A stretch of DNA of 64,000 nt, taken from contig JAEULA010000013.1 in assembly GCA_016793165.1 (NCBI GenBank), positions 1 to 64,000 on the forward strand, written 5' to 3'. Position 1 is the stretch's first letter, and every line of letters begins with the position of its first letter. Source of the DNA: Alphaproteobacteria bacterium. GTDB lineage: Bacteria; Pseudomonadota; Alphaproteobacteria; CACIAM-22H2. The position numbers and the translations under genes are program-made. Below are positions 8,764 through 19,443 of the stretch, piece after piece. A model generated the notes under the pieces. It did not search any database. It saw nothing but the letters and a program-made list of their open reading frames with translations, and was not told the origin of the DNA.

Positions 8764-9552
8764 ATGCGCCTTTCCCGCCTCGTCACGAAGCATCGCAACT
8801 CCCGCGTCGGTCGGCAGATCATCCATTGGGCGCACCGCGTCATCGATTCGGCGGACAACGTCAACAATCTCGACTGGGCGGCGAACGGCGAACTGACCGT
8901 GCTCCAGCGTTTTTCGGACGCGCGCTGCGTGTTCGACGTCGGGGCCAATCGCGGCGAATGGGCGGAGATGGCGCGAACGGCAATGCCGGCGGCGACAATC
9001 CATTGCTTCGAGATCGTGCCTGCGACGGCGAAGTTCTGTGCCCAGCGCTTCGCTGCAGACGACAAGGTGCAGGTCGTCTCGAAAGGGCTCGGGGACCGCG
9101 ACGGCACGGTCGACGTATCCGTGTGGAGCCACGACGACCGGCTGTCCAGCGTCGTCTTCGACGGTCATGCGGGGTCGCGGGAGACGATCCAGGCTCTGGT
9201 CACGACCGGCGATTCCTACGTTGCCGCGCATGCCGTCGACACGATCGATCTCCTGAAGATCGATGCCGAGGGCGCCGAGCCCGCCGTTCTCCGCGGCTTC
9301 GCGACGACCCTCGCCGGCGGCCGGATCGGTGCCATCCAGTTCGAGTTCGGCATGGCCAATCTCGTGACGCGGTTCCTGCTCGCGGACTACTACGCGCTTC
9401 TCGGCAGCACCTACGCGATCGGGCGGATGTTCCCCGACGGCGTCGAGTTCCGCGACCACGATCCTCGGCTCGAGCGCTTCGAGCTGTCGAACTATCTGGC
9501 GGTCCGGCGCGACCGGCCTGCGCTGATCGAGCGCCTGGCCGTCCGCACCTGA
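8764..9552 (+). CDS. FkbM family SAM-dependent methyltransferase
   Basis: Putative O-methyltransferase of the FkbM family, 262 residues from the ATG at 8764. It has the SAM-binding glycine motif (VFDVGANRGEW), the acidic residue after strand 2 (HCFEIVP) and the FkbM block around IDLLKIDAEGAEPAVLRG. Members methylate sugars, lipids or secondary metabolites, and no glycosyl or biosynthetic genes lie beside this copy. The frame is open further upstream to about 8689, but without a good ribosome-binding site, and family similarity begins after 8764. A second FkbM protein is encoded at 58846-59616. Confidence 0.85.
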   Translation: MRLSRLVTKHRNSRVGRQIIHWAHRVIDSADNVNNLDWAANGELTVLQRFSDARCVFDVGANRGEWAEMARTAMPAATIHCFEIVPATAKFCAQRFAADDKVQVVSKGLGDRDGTVDVSVWSHDDRLSSVVFDGHAGSRETIQALVTTGDSYVAAHAVDTIDLLKIDAEGAEPAVLRGFATTLAGGRIGAIQFEFGMANLVTRFLLADYYALLGSTYAIGRMFPDGVEFRDHDPRLERFELSNYLAVRRDRPALIERLAVRT

Positions 9553-9556
9553 CGGC

Positions 9557-9577
9557 CGCCGCGGCGCATCCGCGGCG
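9557..9577. terminator. Hairpin between convergent genes, possible terminator
   Basis: An 8-bp perfect stem (CGCCGCGG paired with CCGCGGCG, loop CGCAT) fills the 34-base gap between the convergent FkbM and nitrilase-family genes. There is no T-run on either side, so this is only a candidate for a bidirectional terminator. GC-rich DNA forms such dyads by chance fairly often. Confidence 0.3.
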
Positions 9578-9586
9578 CCGCCGCGT

Positions 9587-10429
9587 TCACGGGGTCCGGC
9601 GGTCGCTGCTGCGCGGATCCTCCACGATCCGCTCGCGATAGATCGCGCCGGCCCGCGCCTCGCCGCGCCACGGTCGCGCCTTGCCGAGGGCGACGGCAAG
9701 CGCGGGATCGCTGCGGTCCAGCGTCGCGCAGGCGAGATCGGCCCTGCCGTCGTCGGCGCAGCGGGCGACGACGTCGCCGTTCGGCGCGAAGATCGCGCTG
9801 GGCGCCGCGTCGCTGCACTGCGCCGGGACGGCCATCGCGATCCAGAGAGTCGTCGTCGCCGCGAGCGCGCGCGCCTGGATCGCGAACATCGGATCGCGCG
9901 AATAGCTGGAGAACAGGACGGCGTCCGCACCGCGCCGCTCGTAGTCCAGGAACAGCTCCGGGAACTGGATCTCGATGCACAAGGCGAGGCCGAAGCGGAA
10001 ACCTTCGATCGTCACGACGATCGGCTCCGCGCCGGGGCTGTACCAGTCGGAAACCTCCGTATGCGAGCAGTGCCGCTTGTCGTAACGCGTCGCGATCCGG
10101 CCCGTGGGCGACACCACGTAGAGCGAGTTGTGCGGCCGGTGCGGCGGGGTCAGCGGATGGTTGCACCCGACCACGGCCCAGAGGCCGAGGCGAGCCGCCT
10201 CGGCCTGCACGGTCGCAAGCGCCGCGCGCTGCGCGTCCCAGTCGACGGATCCCCATGCCGGAATCTGCGCCTTCACGTAGCCGGACAGCGCGCCTTCGGG
10301 GAACTGCACGAGGCGCGCGCCGGCGCTTGCGGCCGCGGCCATCGAACGCCGGATCTCGCCGGCATTCGCATGCGGATCCGGTCCCACCATGGACTGGGCG
10401 ACGGCGATGCGGAGCGGAGACGGCGTCAC
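9587..10429 (-). CDS. Carbon-nitrogen hydrolase (nitrilase superfamily)
   Basis: Hydrolase of the nitrilase superfamily, 280 residues, with the full Glu-Lys-Cys triad: Glu45 (FPEGALSGY), Lys118 (RYDKRHC) and Cys151 (LALCIEIQFPE). Members cleave C-N bonds in amides, carbamoyl compounds or nitriles. The GTG at 10429 gives the usual short N-terminus before the first strand (LRIAVAQ). It diverges from a creatininase-family gene across 155 bases; both are amidohydrolases, as is the amidase further on, so a shared role in nitrogen-compound use is plausible. The residue after the nucleophile (CIE) suggests an amidase rather than a classical aromatic nitrilase, but the substrate is unknown. Confidence 0.88.
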   Translation of the reverse strand: MTPSPLRIAVAQSMVGPDPHANAGEIRRSMAAAASAGARLVQFPEGALSGYVKAQIPAWGSVDWDAQRAALATVQAEAARLGLWAVVGCNHPLTPPHRPHNSLYVVSPTGRIATRYDKRHCSHTEVSDWYSPGAEPIVVTIEGFRFGLALCIEIQFPELFLDYERRGADAVLFSSYSRDPMFAIQARALAATTTLWIAMAVPAQCSDAAPSAIFAPNGDVVARCADDGRADLACATLDRSDPALAVALGKARPWRGEARAGAIYRERIVEDPRSSDRRTP

Positions 10430-10584
10430 CGGCCGAGCCTAGCGCCCGGCACCCGGCGGGCCAATCCGGTCGCCGGCGCCGCGCGACGGCGCGGGGTGCG
10501 CGCTTCCCGCCTTGGCCGCCGACACGGCCGCATGACAGGATCGCACCCCTGGACGCATCCGAACTCCGCAAGAGGACAACGACG

Positions 10585-11415
10585 ATGGCGAGCGTGACGA
10601 ATCCGAAAGTGCACATGGGGACGATCAGCGGCGGCGAAGGGCGCGAGCTCTACGCCACCAATCCTGTCGTGCTGCTGCCGATGGGCAGTCACGAAGACCA
10701 GGGGCCGCACGCGCCGATGGGCGACTATCTGCTCGCCGAGAAGCTCGCCGAGCTGATCGCGCTCCGCGCCTGCGCCAAGGGCACGCGCACCGTCGTCGCA
10801 CCAGTGCTCGCATTCGGCGGCGCCGACTACTTCGGCCCGATGCCCGGCGGCATCGCGATCTCGCCCGACACGCTGCAGCGCGTGATCGTGGACATGGTCG
10901 CGTCTCTCCATCGCAACGGGCTGACTCGCATCGTGTTCATCAACGGGCATGGCGGCAACGTGGGCCCGATCGGCGAGGTCGCGCGCGACGTCTACCGGCG
11001 CACGAAGATGATCATGCCGAGCCTCTATCTCTGGCGCATCGCCTACGGCCTGATGCCGAGCCTCCTCGGGGCCGAGCACGCCAAGAAGGTCGCCGGCCAC
11101 GGCGCCGATCCGGTCACCAGCACGGCGATGCATCTGTTCCCCGAGCTGATCCGCAAGGACCTGATCCCGGCGGGCAAGCCGCAGAAGCACTGCACCGCCC
11201 TCGACATCCCCTTCACGGCGCTCGGCTCGGCCAGCTTCGAGGGCATGGAGGTCGGGATGCCCCACGAGTACGACGAGATCTACAATCTCGGCGTCGGTGC
11301 CGGCGATCCGACGCTGTCGTCGGAGAAGACCGGCGCGGTGCTCGTCGAGCAGCTCGTCGAGCGCGGCGCGAAGTTCGTCGCCCACTTCGCGGCGAGGACG
11401 CCGGCCAAACGCTGA
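10585..11415 (+). CDS. Creatininase family amidohydrolase
   Basis: Metal-dependent amidohydrolase of the creatinine amidohydrolase fold, 276 residues, with AGAGGA shortly before the ATG. Family features are the N-terminal metal site (GSHEDQGPHAPMGD, residues 34-47), the PGGIAISPDTL region and NGHGGN. The usual EQHGPH reads EDQGPH here, so the histidine that serves as a metal ligand in Pseudomonas creatininase is replaced by Gln39, while Glu37 and a nearby Asp remain. Use of creatinine itself is therefore doubtful. Related enzymes act on formamides, lactams and cofactor intermediates. It ends 19 bases from the tail of the convergent amidase gene. Confidence 0.85.
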   Translation: MASVTNPKVHMGTISGGEGRELYATNPVVLLPMGSHEDQGPHAPMGDYLLAEKLAELIALRACAKGTRTVVAPVLAFGGADYFGPMPGGIAISPDTLQRVIVDMVASLHRNGLTRIVFINGHGGNVGPIGEVARDVYRRTKMIMPSLYLWRIAYGLMPSLLGAEHAKKVAGHGADPVTSTAMHLFPELIRKDLIPAGKPQKHCTALDIPFTALGSASFEGMEVGMPHEYDEIYNLGVGAGDPTLSSEKTGAVLVEQLVERGAKFVAHFAARTPAKR

Positions 11416-11434
11416 AGCCTGCCGCCGTCGCCGC

Positions 11435-12949
11435 TCACGCCCGACCGTCGATTCCGCGCCACGGCCGCGCGTCGAGCGGCGGAGTCGCGACCTTGTATTC
11501 GTCGGTGATGCGCGGCGCGCGCGCCAGGCGCGCGAGATCGGGCAGCGGCCGGCGCATCACCGGATCGCCGGCCAGCGCCTGCTCGATCGAATGCGCGGCA
11601 CGCAGCGTGAAGAAGTCGGCAGCCGCCGGCCCGGTGATCATCATGCCGAACGGCGTGCCCGTGGGCTCCAGCCCCATCGGCAGCGAAAGGCTCGGATTGC
11701 CGGTCAGCGAGATCATGTAGGTCGGCGAGAACCAGTTGTAATAGGTGGGCAGCCTCTTGCCGTTGATCTCGTTCGCATAGAGCTGGCTCCACGGAAACGG
11801 CGGGACGGCGACGGTCGGCGACAGGATCAGGTCGTAGTCGCGATAGACGGCCTGCACCGCGCGGTAGATGCGCGTCTGCTCGGCCTGCGCCCACGACACG
11901 TCGGCCGCCCCGTAGCGCAGCCCTTCCTCGTAGTTGGCGATGATGTTGGGGCCGAGCAGGTCGCGATGCCGCGCGTAGTTGGCGCGCTGCGCGTTGAGCA
12001 TGCCGGTGGCGCGCAGGATGCCGAACGCCTCGTGCGCGCGGCCCATGTCCGGGGTCACCGCATCGACCCGCCGGAACAGCTTCCTCAGACCGCGGATGCG
12101 CTCGCGGAAGGTCTTGGCGATCCGCTTGTCGATCGAGCAGATGCCCCAGTCCTCGGTATAGGCGATCCGCAGCCGCGACAGGTCGAGCGGCTCGGGGTCG
12201 AGGAAGATCTCACCGTCGATCGGCCGCGAGAGCGGATCCTGCGGATCGAATGCCGCCTGCGCCGACAGCAGCAGGCAGGTATCGGCGACGCTGCGCCCCA
12301 TCGGCCCGTGGGTCGGGACCATGTTCCAGCCCTGGGCGCGCTTGTCCGTCGGCACCAGGCCCGGCGACGGCCGGAACCCGACGACCCCGCAGAAGGCCGC
12401 GGGGATGCGCAACGAGCCACCGCCGTCGGAGCCGGTGCAGAGGGGCAACATGCCTGTGGCCAGCGCCACCGCCGAGCCGCCGGACGAGCCGCCGGGTATG
12501 CGCGCGGGATCGAAGGGATTGCCCGACGGCCCGTAGACGGGGTTGTTCGAGTTCGCGCCGGCGCCGAACTCGGGCACGTTGGTCTTGCCCACCACGATCG
12601 CGCCGGCGGCGCGGCAGCGCGCGACCATCGCCTCGTCGCGCTTCACGCGGTTGCGGCGAAAGATCGGGGAGCCCTGGCTGTTGATCAGGCCCGCGGCGTC
12701 GTCGAGGTCCTTCACGCCCAGCGGCAGGCCGTGCAGCGCCGGCAGGGACTCGCCGCGCAGCACCGCCTTCTCTGCGGCTCTCGCCTCCTTCTCCGCGCGC
12801 GGCCAGATCGTGTCGGTGACGGCCTTGACGGCGTGGTTCACCGCCTCGATGCGCGCGCGACAGCTGCGCAGAAGCTCGACCGGCGAGAGCTGCCGGGCAC
12901 CGATCATCCGGCGCGCCTCGACGGCGGAGAGGTCGCAAGGTTCGGTCAT
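11435..12949 (-). CDS. Amidase signature family protein
   Basis: Amidase of the Ser-cisSer-Lys family, 504 residues. The triad is visible: Lys80 (GLPLGVKDL), cis-Ser155 (PGGSSGGSA) and nucleophile Ser179 (GSDGGGSLRIP). It hydrolyses amide or related bonds in the cytoplasm; no signal peptide is seen. Two in-frame ATGs exist, at 12955 and 12949. The second is preferred because AGG lies seven bases before it. The gene is separated from the divergent pcaD by 243 bases. GatA of the tRNA amidotransferase is the main alternative in this family, but gatB and gatC are absent nearby and a stand-alone catabolic amidase is more likely. Confidence 0.92.
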   Translation of the reverse strand: MTEPCDLSAVEARRMIGARQLSPVELLRSCRARIEAVNHAVKAVTDTIWPRAEKEARAAEKAVLRGESLPALHGLPLGVKDLDDAAGLINSQGSPIFRRNRVKRDEAMVARCRAAGAIVVGKTNVPEFGAGANSNNPVYGPSGNPFDPARIPGGSSGGSAVALATGMLPLCTGSDGGGSLRIPAAFCGVVGFRPSPGLVPTDKRAQGWNMVPTHGPMGRSVADTCLLLSAQAAFDPQDPLSRPIDGEIFLDPEPLDLSRLRIAYTEDWGICSIDKRIAKTFRERIRGLRKLFRRVDAVTPDMGRAHEAFGILRATGMLNAQRANYARHRDLLGPNIIANYEEGLRYGAADVSWAQAEQTRIYRAVQAVYRDYDLILSPTVAVPPFPWSQLYANEINGKRLPTYYNWFSPTYMISLTGNPSLSLPMGLEPTGTPFGMMITGPAAADFFTLRAAHSIEQALAGDPVMRRPLPDLARLARAPRITDEYKVATPPLDARPWRGIDGRA

Positions 12950-13059
12950 GGGCATACCTGCGGGACGGAGGGTTGGACGACGATTCGTCGCGCGGAGCGA
13001 CGCCGCCGACGCCACAAGCCTAGCGGGTATGCGGCGCTCCGCGTCGATCTTCCGGCTGA

Positions 13060-15165
<2,106 letters not shown>

Positions 15166-15266
15166 CTCCCCGCTTCCCCTGCCCGTCGCTCCCGGAATCC
15201 GGTAGCGTCTCCCGAACAACAACCCGGCGACCCGAGCGCCGGTCCGGAACGGGAGAGCGGCGGGCG

Positions 15267-16115
15267 ATGGCACGGCCCCGGCAATCGAGACCTCGCGACG
15301 ACGCGAGCGCGCGACCATCGGCGCCGGCTGCCGCCGGCGGCGATCCGAAGAGCGCGATCCAGACCTATCGCAAGATGCTCGCGGTGCTGGAGTGCTTCTC
15401 CACCGTCGACCGTCGCCTGTCCCTCGCGGAGATCACGGCGCGTGTCGGGCTGCCGCGCGCAACCACGCATCGCATCCTCGCCGCGCTGAAGCAGATCGGG
15501 TTCATCGAGCAGGACGAACGCTCGAGCGCCTACGGGCTCGGGCTGCGGCTGTTCCAGCTCGGCAGCCGCAGCCTCGCCAACATGGACCTCCATCGCGAAG
15601 CCAAGCCCTTCGTCGACCGGCTGCGCGACCTCACGGGGGAGTCCGTGCATCTCGGCGTATTCGACGGCATGGAGATGGTCGTGATCGAGCGCGGACGCGG
15701 CGACGAGCGGTGGCGCCTCGGGACGGAGCTGGAGACGGCGCCGGCCTATTGCACCGGCGTCGGCAAGGCGGCGCTCGCATTCCAGGACGAGCGTGCCGTC
15801 CGGCAGCTGATCGCCGGCGGCCTGCGCCCCTTCACGGCGAACACCATCACCGACGGCGCTTCCCTGCTCGCCGAGCTCAAGAGGATCCAACGGCAGGGCT
15901 TCGCCGTCGACGACGCGGAGCACCAACCCGCGATCGCCTGCGTCGCGGCGCCGATCCGCGACCGCGACGGCCGCGTCTTCGCCGCGATCAGCGTCTCGGG
16001 GCCGAACGACCGGGTGACGGCGAAGCGAATTCCCGCGCTGGCCGAGCTGGTGAAGGGGACCGCCGACGCCATTTCGCGCCAGCTCGGGTGGCGGGGGCCC
16101 GCCGCAGCGACTTGA
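15267..16115 (+). CDS. IclR family transcriptional regulator (PobR/PcaR type possible)
   Basis: DNA-binding regulator of 282 residues. A disordered N-terminus of about 25 residues is followed by the IclR winged helix-turn-helix (LSLAEITARVGLPRATTHRILAAL, shown here by key parts) and the effector domain (YCTGVGKAALAF, RDRDGRVFAAISVSGP). Regulators of pob and pca genes in many proteobacteria belong to this family, and it sits directly after pcaD-pobA on the same strand, so control of 4-hydroxybenzoate or protocatechuate breakdown is likely. The effector is not deducible. GGGAG lies 11-15 bases before the ATG. Confidence 0.9.
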   Translation: MARPRQSRPRDDASARPSAPAAAGGDPKSAIQTYRKMLAVLECFSTVDRRLSLAEITARVGLPRATTHRILAALKQIGFIEQDERSSAYGLGLRLFQLGSRSLANMDLHREAKPFVDRLRDLTGESVHLGVFDGMEMVVIERGRGDERWRLGTELETAPAYCTGVGKAALAFQDERAVRQLIAGGLRPFTANTITDGASLLAELKRIQRQGFAVDDAEHQPAIACVAAPIRDRDGRVFAAISVSGPNDRVTAKRIPALAELVKGTADAISRQLGWRGPAAAT

Positions 16116-16341
16116 TTGTCGGCGCCGCGGGCCGGCTGCCCCTCGCCAAGCCACGCCCGGGGTCGCGCGAGCCGACGTTCCGGCAGGCCGCGTCCGCTCG
16201 TCGTCGCGTCGCCACTGTCCGGGCGGCGGGTGTGGCGCGTCGGCACCCGCAATCGGGGGTATCCCTATCCCCGCCGCCCCGTCACCCTGCGACCCGCGCC
16301 GTCCCCGGCGCCCCGCTCCCCGAACCCGAAGGCGCCGCCCG

Positions 16342-16935
16342 ATGCACTCGAAGATCGCGTTGCTCCTCGCCGAGATTCGGGAGCTGGAGGACGAGCTGGA
16401 GCGGGAGTTCGCCGCACGACGCGCCCAGCTGCGCTTCGGGATCGAGGCCGGACGCGTCGCCTTCGAGCAGGAGCTGCTGGTGCGCCATCGCGCGATGCAG
16501 GTAAGGCTTCACAGCTACGTCGCCGGCGCGAACCCGTTGTCCGCGATCACCGCACCGGTGATCTACGGCATGATCCTGCCGTTGCTGCTGCTCGACCTCG
16601 CCGTGAACGTCTACCAGGCGGTCTGCTTCCGCGCCTACGGCATCGCGCGGGTGCGGCGCCGCGACTATCTCGTCTTCGACCGCCGTCATCTCGCCTATCT
16701 GAACGCGCTGGAGAAGCTGAACTGCGCGTACTGCTCCTATGCCGTCGGGCTGTTCGCCTTCGTGACGGAAGTCGGCGCGCGGACCGAGCAGTACTGGTGC
16801 CCGATCAAGCACGCGCGCCGCGTCGCGGGCATGCACGCGCACTACGCCGGCTTCGTCGACTATGGCGACGCCGAGGCGTTCCAGCGCGACCGCGAGGAGT
16901 TCCGCCGCCGGCTGCGCGAGGCCCCTCGCGCCTAG
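16342..16935 (+). CDS. Conserved protein of unknown function with CxxC and WCPIKHA motifs
   Basis: A 197-residue protein I recognise as a widespread but uncharacterised proteobacterial type. It has an N-terminal charged, probably coiled-coil helix (about residues 1-55), one long hydrophobic segment (about 68-95), then FDRRHLAYLNALEKLNC, a CAYC pair, a second hydrophobic stretch, EQYWCPIKHARR and a charged C-terminus. The cysteines and the PIKHA histidine could bind a metal or heme. ATG at 16342 has GAAGG nine bases upstream. It ends 17 bases from the convergent peptidase gene and has no partner, so context gives no hint. Confidence 0.8.
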   Translation: MHSKIALLLAEIRELEDELEREFAARRAQLRFGIEAGRVAFEQELLVRHRAMQVRLHSYVAGANPLSAITAPVIYGMILPLLLLDLAVNVYQAVCFRAYGIARVRRRDYLVFDRRHLAYLNALEKLNCAYCSYAVGLFAFVTEVGARTEQYWCPIKHARRVAGMHAHYAGFVDYGDAEAFQRDREEFRRRLREAPRA

Positions 16936-16952
16936 CTCGCGACGGACAACCG

Positions 16953-18446
16953 TCACGCCAGCGCGAGATCCGGGTCGAGCGGGAAGATCGGGCGGGGCAC
17001 ATTGCGGTAGGGGAGTCGGGCGAGGTCGGGCGTGCACAGCGCGCCGCTGTCGCAGACGATGACCTTGCCCGCGATCGGCTCGAAGGCGGCGCGGAAGTGC
17101 TGCATCGACTTCAGCCCGACCACGCGCTTGGCGGCGGGATCGATGCCGAAGGCGCGGAACTGCTGCAGGTCCAGCATCTGCTGCGGCACCGTCGCGACGA
17201 GGATCTCGATGTCGTCGACCTTGATGACCGCGGTCGGCCCCCAGCTGCTCCTGAGTCCGCCGATCATCGGCCCGTCACCGACATAGGCGCCGTCGCTGAG
17301 GCGCAGGACGGTCGCGCGCAACTCGAGCGGCCCGCCGCCGAAGCGCGCGTCGGTCTTGCCTCCCAGGCGGATGGTCGTCGTCGCCCCGACCGGGAGCCGG
17401 TGGAGTTCGGCGGCGGCCTCGCCGTCGACGATCGGCCCGAAGGCGCAGTCGCGCACCCCGGCCGCGAGCAGCGCGCGCAGCAGCTCGGTCGAATCGCCGT
17501 AGGCGCCGCCGCCCGGATTGTCGGCGTAGTCGGCGACGATGAGCGGGCCGCCCGTGCCCGCGTAGTCGCGGCACAGCGCGGCCGCCGCGTCGACGGACAT
17601 GTAGTCGTTCCGGACGTCGAAGCGGTGATTCCAGATCTCGTCGGCGAGGCTTTCCGCGAACGCCCGGTGCCGCGCCATGTCGCCCTGCGCCGTGACCAGC
17701 ACCGTCGGCCCGACCTCGGCGATGTCGGCCGTGCCGAAGCCGCCGTTGATGCTGACCACGAAGACGTCCGGGTCCTTCTCGTAGGCCCGCGCGCGATCGA
17801 GCAGCGACACCATGAGCCCGACATCGGTGCGCCCGCCGTTGACCTCCTCGAGCATCGGCCGATGCGCGCGCAGCGTCGTCGGCCGGATCTCGTCCGCCAT
17901 CGTTCGCCCGAGCACCTCGGCCGCCTGACGGCCGCGCTCGCGCATGTCGACATGCGGGTAGGTCTTGTAGGAGACGATGATCTGGGCGAGCGCGCACATC
18001 CGGCGGGTGACGTTCGCATGCGGGTCGAGCGTGATCGCGATCGGCAGCTCCGGCCCCACGACCGCGCGCAACCGCTCGAGCAGTTCGCCCTCGCCGTCCT
18101 CGCTGTCCGCCGTGACCATGGCGCCGTGCAGGCCCAGCAGGATCCCGTCGATCCCGCCGCGATGCATGCGCGCGCCCTCGACGATCGTCTTCGCGATCGT
18201 ATCGAAGGCCTCGCGCGTGACCGGCCCTGCCGGCTGCGCCGAGGCGCTGACGGTATGGATCATGCGCCAACCCCTCGCCCGCCCGACGTCGAGGAAGCCG
18301 GCCAGCGGCGTGTTGGCGTCGCCGCGCTCGCGGATCGCCGCGTCGCCGATGTGATAGCTGCGGTCCATGAATGCCGGCAGTCCGGTCTTGCGTACGCTGA
18401 AGGTGTTGCTCTCGTGGGAGAACTCGGCGGTCAGGACGGTCGGCAT
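16953..18446 (-). CDS. M81 family metallopeptidase (MlrC/microcystinase C-like)
   Basis: Zinc-dependent peptidase-like protein of 497 residues. Family blocks are EFSHESNTF near the start, LGLHGAMV, ITLDPHANVT (metal site), YKTYPHVDM and ADNPGGGAYGDST. MlrC opens linearised microcystin fragments, but most members act on unknown peptides or amino-acid amides. It starts 22 bases after the last ATPase of a peptide importer with a GGAG site seven bases upstream, so it probably processes what that importer brings in. No signal peptide is seen, in line with cytoplasmic action. Confidence 0.92.
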   Translation of the reverse strand: MPTVLTAEFSHESNTFSVRKTGLPAFMDRSYHIGDAAIRERGDANTPLAGFLDVGRARGWRMIHTVSASAQPAGPVTREAFDTIAKTIVEGARMHRGGIDGILLGLHGAMVTADSEDGEGELLERLRAVVGPELPIAITLDPHANVTRRMCALAQIIVSYKTYPHVDMRERGRQAAEVLGRTMADEIRPTTLRAHRPMLEEVNGGRTDVGLMVSLLDRARAYEKDPDVFVVSINGGFGTADIAEVGPTVLVTAQGDMARHRAFAESLADEIWNHRFDVRNDYMSVDAAAALCRDYAGTGGPLIVADYADNPGGGAYGDSTELLRALLAAGVRDCAFGPIVDGEAAAELHRLPVGATTTIRLGGKTDARFGGGPLELRATVLRLSDGAYVGDGPMIGGLRSSWGPTAVIKVDDIEILVATVPQQMLDLQQFRAFGIDPAAKRVVGLKSMQHFRAAFEPIAGKVIVCDSGALCTPDLARLPYRNVPRPIFPLDPDLALA

Positions 18447-18468
18447 GGCGGCGCTCCGGGGCGGGGAT

Positions 18469-19443
18469 TCACGACAGGGGATGATGGCAGGCGACGGCAT
18501 GGCCGGCGGCCGTCGCGAGCGAAGGGCGCTGCTGGCGGCACAGCTCGTCGGCATGCGCGCAGCGCGCCGCGAAGGCACAGCCGGGCGGAGGATCGAAGGC
18601 GTCGGGGATCTCGCCGGTCAGGCGCGCGACCCGCCGCCGGCGCGTCGGATCGGGCTCGAACACGCTGTCGAGCAGCGCGCGGGTATAGGGGTGGCGCGGC
18701 GTTGCCCGCGCCTCGGGCAGGATCTCGACGATCGAGCCCAGATACATGACGACGACGCGGTCGCAGAAGTACCGCACCAGCCCGAGATCATGCGAGATGA
18801 ACAGGTAGGTGAGGCCGAGCTCCGCGCGCAGCCGCTCGAGCAGGGCCACGATCTGGGCCTGGATCGAGACGTCGAGCGAGGCCGTCGGCTCGTCGAGCAC
18901 GAGGAAGTCCGGCTCGAGCGCCAGGGCGCGCGCGATGCCCACGCGCTGCTTCTGCCCGCCCGAGAGCTGGTGCGGATAGCTGTCCGCGAGCGCAGCGCTC
19001 AGGCCGACGATGTCGAGCAGCCGCGCGACGGCGGCGGTCGCCTGCGCCGGCGACTGCGCGACACCCTGGATCCGGAACGGCTCGCGCAGCGCCTCGCGCA
19101 CCGTGTAGCGCGGGTCGATCGACGAATACGGATCCTGGAACACCATCTGCATGCGCCGGCGCAGGCGGCGCAGTTCGCCCGCCGGCAGGCCCGCGAGATC
19201 GATGCCTTCGAAGTGCACGCTCCCCGCGCTGGCGTCCAGCAGGCGCAGCACGAGGCGCGCCAGGGTCGACTTGCCGCAGCCGGACTCGCCCACGACGCCG
19301 GTCACCCGGCCGCGCGGAACGTCGAGGGTCACCTCGCGCACGGCCTGCAGCACGCGGCGCCGGCCGAACATCCCGCCGCCGACGGCGAAGTCGCGCGACA
19401 ACCCTTGTGTCCGGACGAGCGGCGTTGGGCCCGGCTCAGCCAT
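18469..19443 (-). CDS. Peptide ABC transporter ATPase (OppF/DppF-like)
   Basis: Second ATPase of the importer at 18469-23844, 324 residues. Walker [11 protein letters not shown]-loop VFQDPYSSIDP, signature LSGGQKQR, Walker B LVLDEPTASLD and H-loop FISHDLGLV are all present. The C-terminal extension has the spaced cysteines (GCAFAARCAHADELC) usual for Opp/Dpp ATPases. The ATG at 19443 overlaps the end of the other ATPase gene by 8 bases. Confidence 0.94.
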   Translation of the reverse strand: MAEPGPTPLVRTQGLSRDFAVGGGMFGRRRVLQAVREVTLDVPRGRVTGVVGESGCGKSTLARLVLRLLDASAGSVHFEGIDLAGLPAGELRRLRRRMQMVFQDPYSSIDPRYTVREALREPFRIQGVAQSPAQATAAVARLLDIVGLSAALADSYPHQLSGGQKQRVGIARALALEPDFLVLDEPTASLDVSIQAQIVALLERLRAELGLTYLFISHDLGLVRYFCDRVVVMYLGSIVEILPEARATPRHPYTRALLDSVFEPDPTRRRRVARLTGEIPDAFDPPPGCAFAARCAHADELCRQQRPSLATAAGHAVACHHPLS

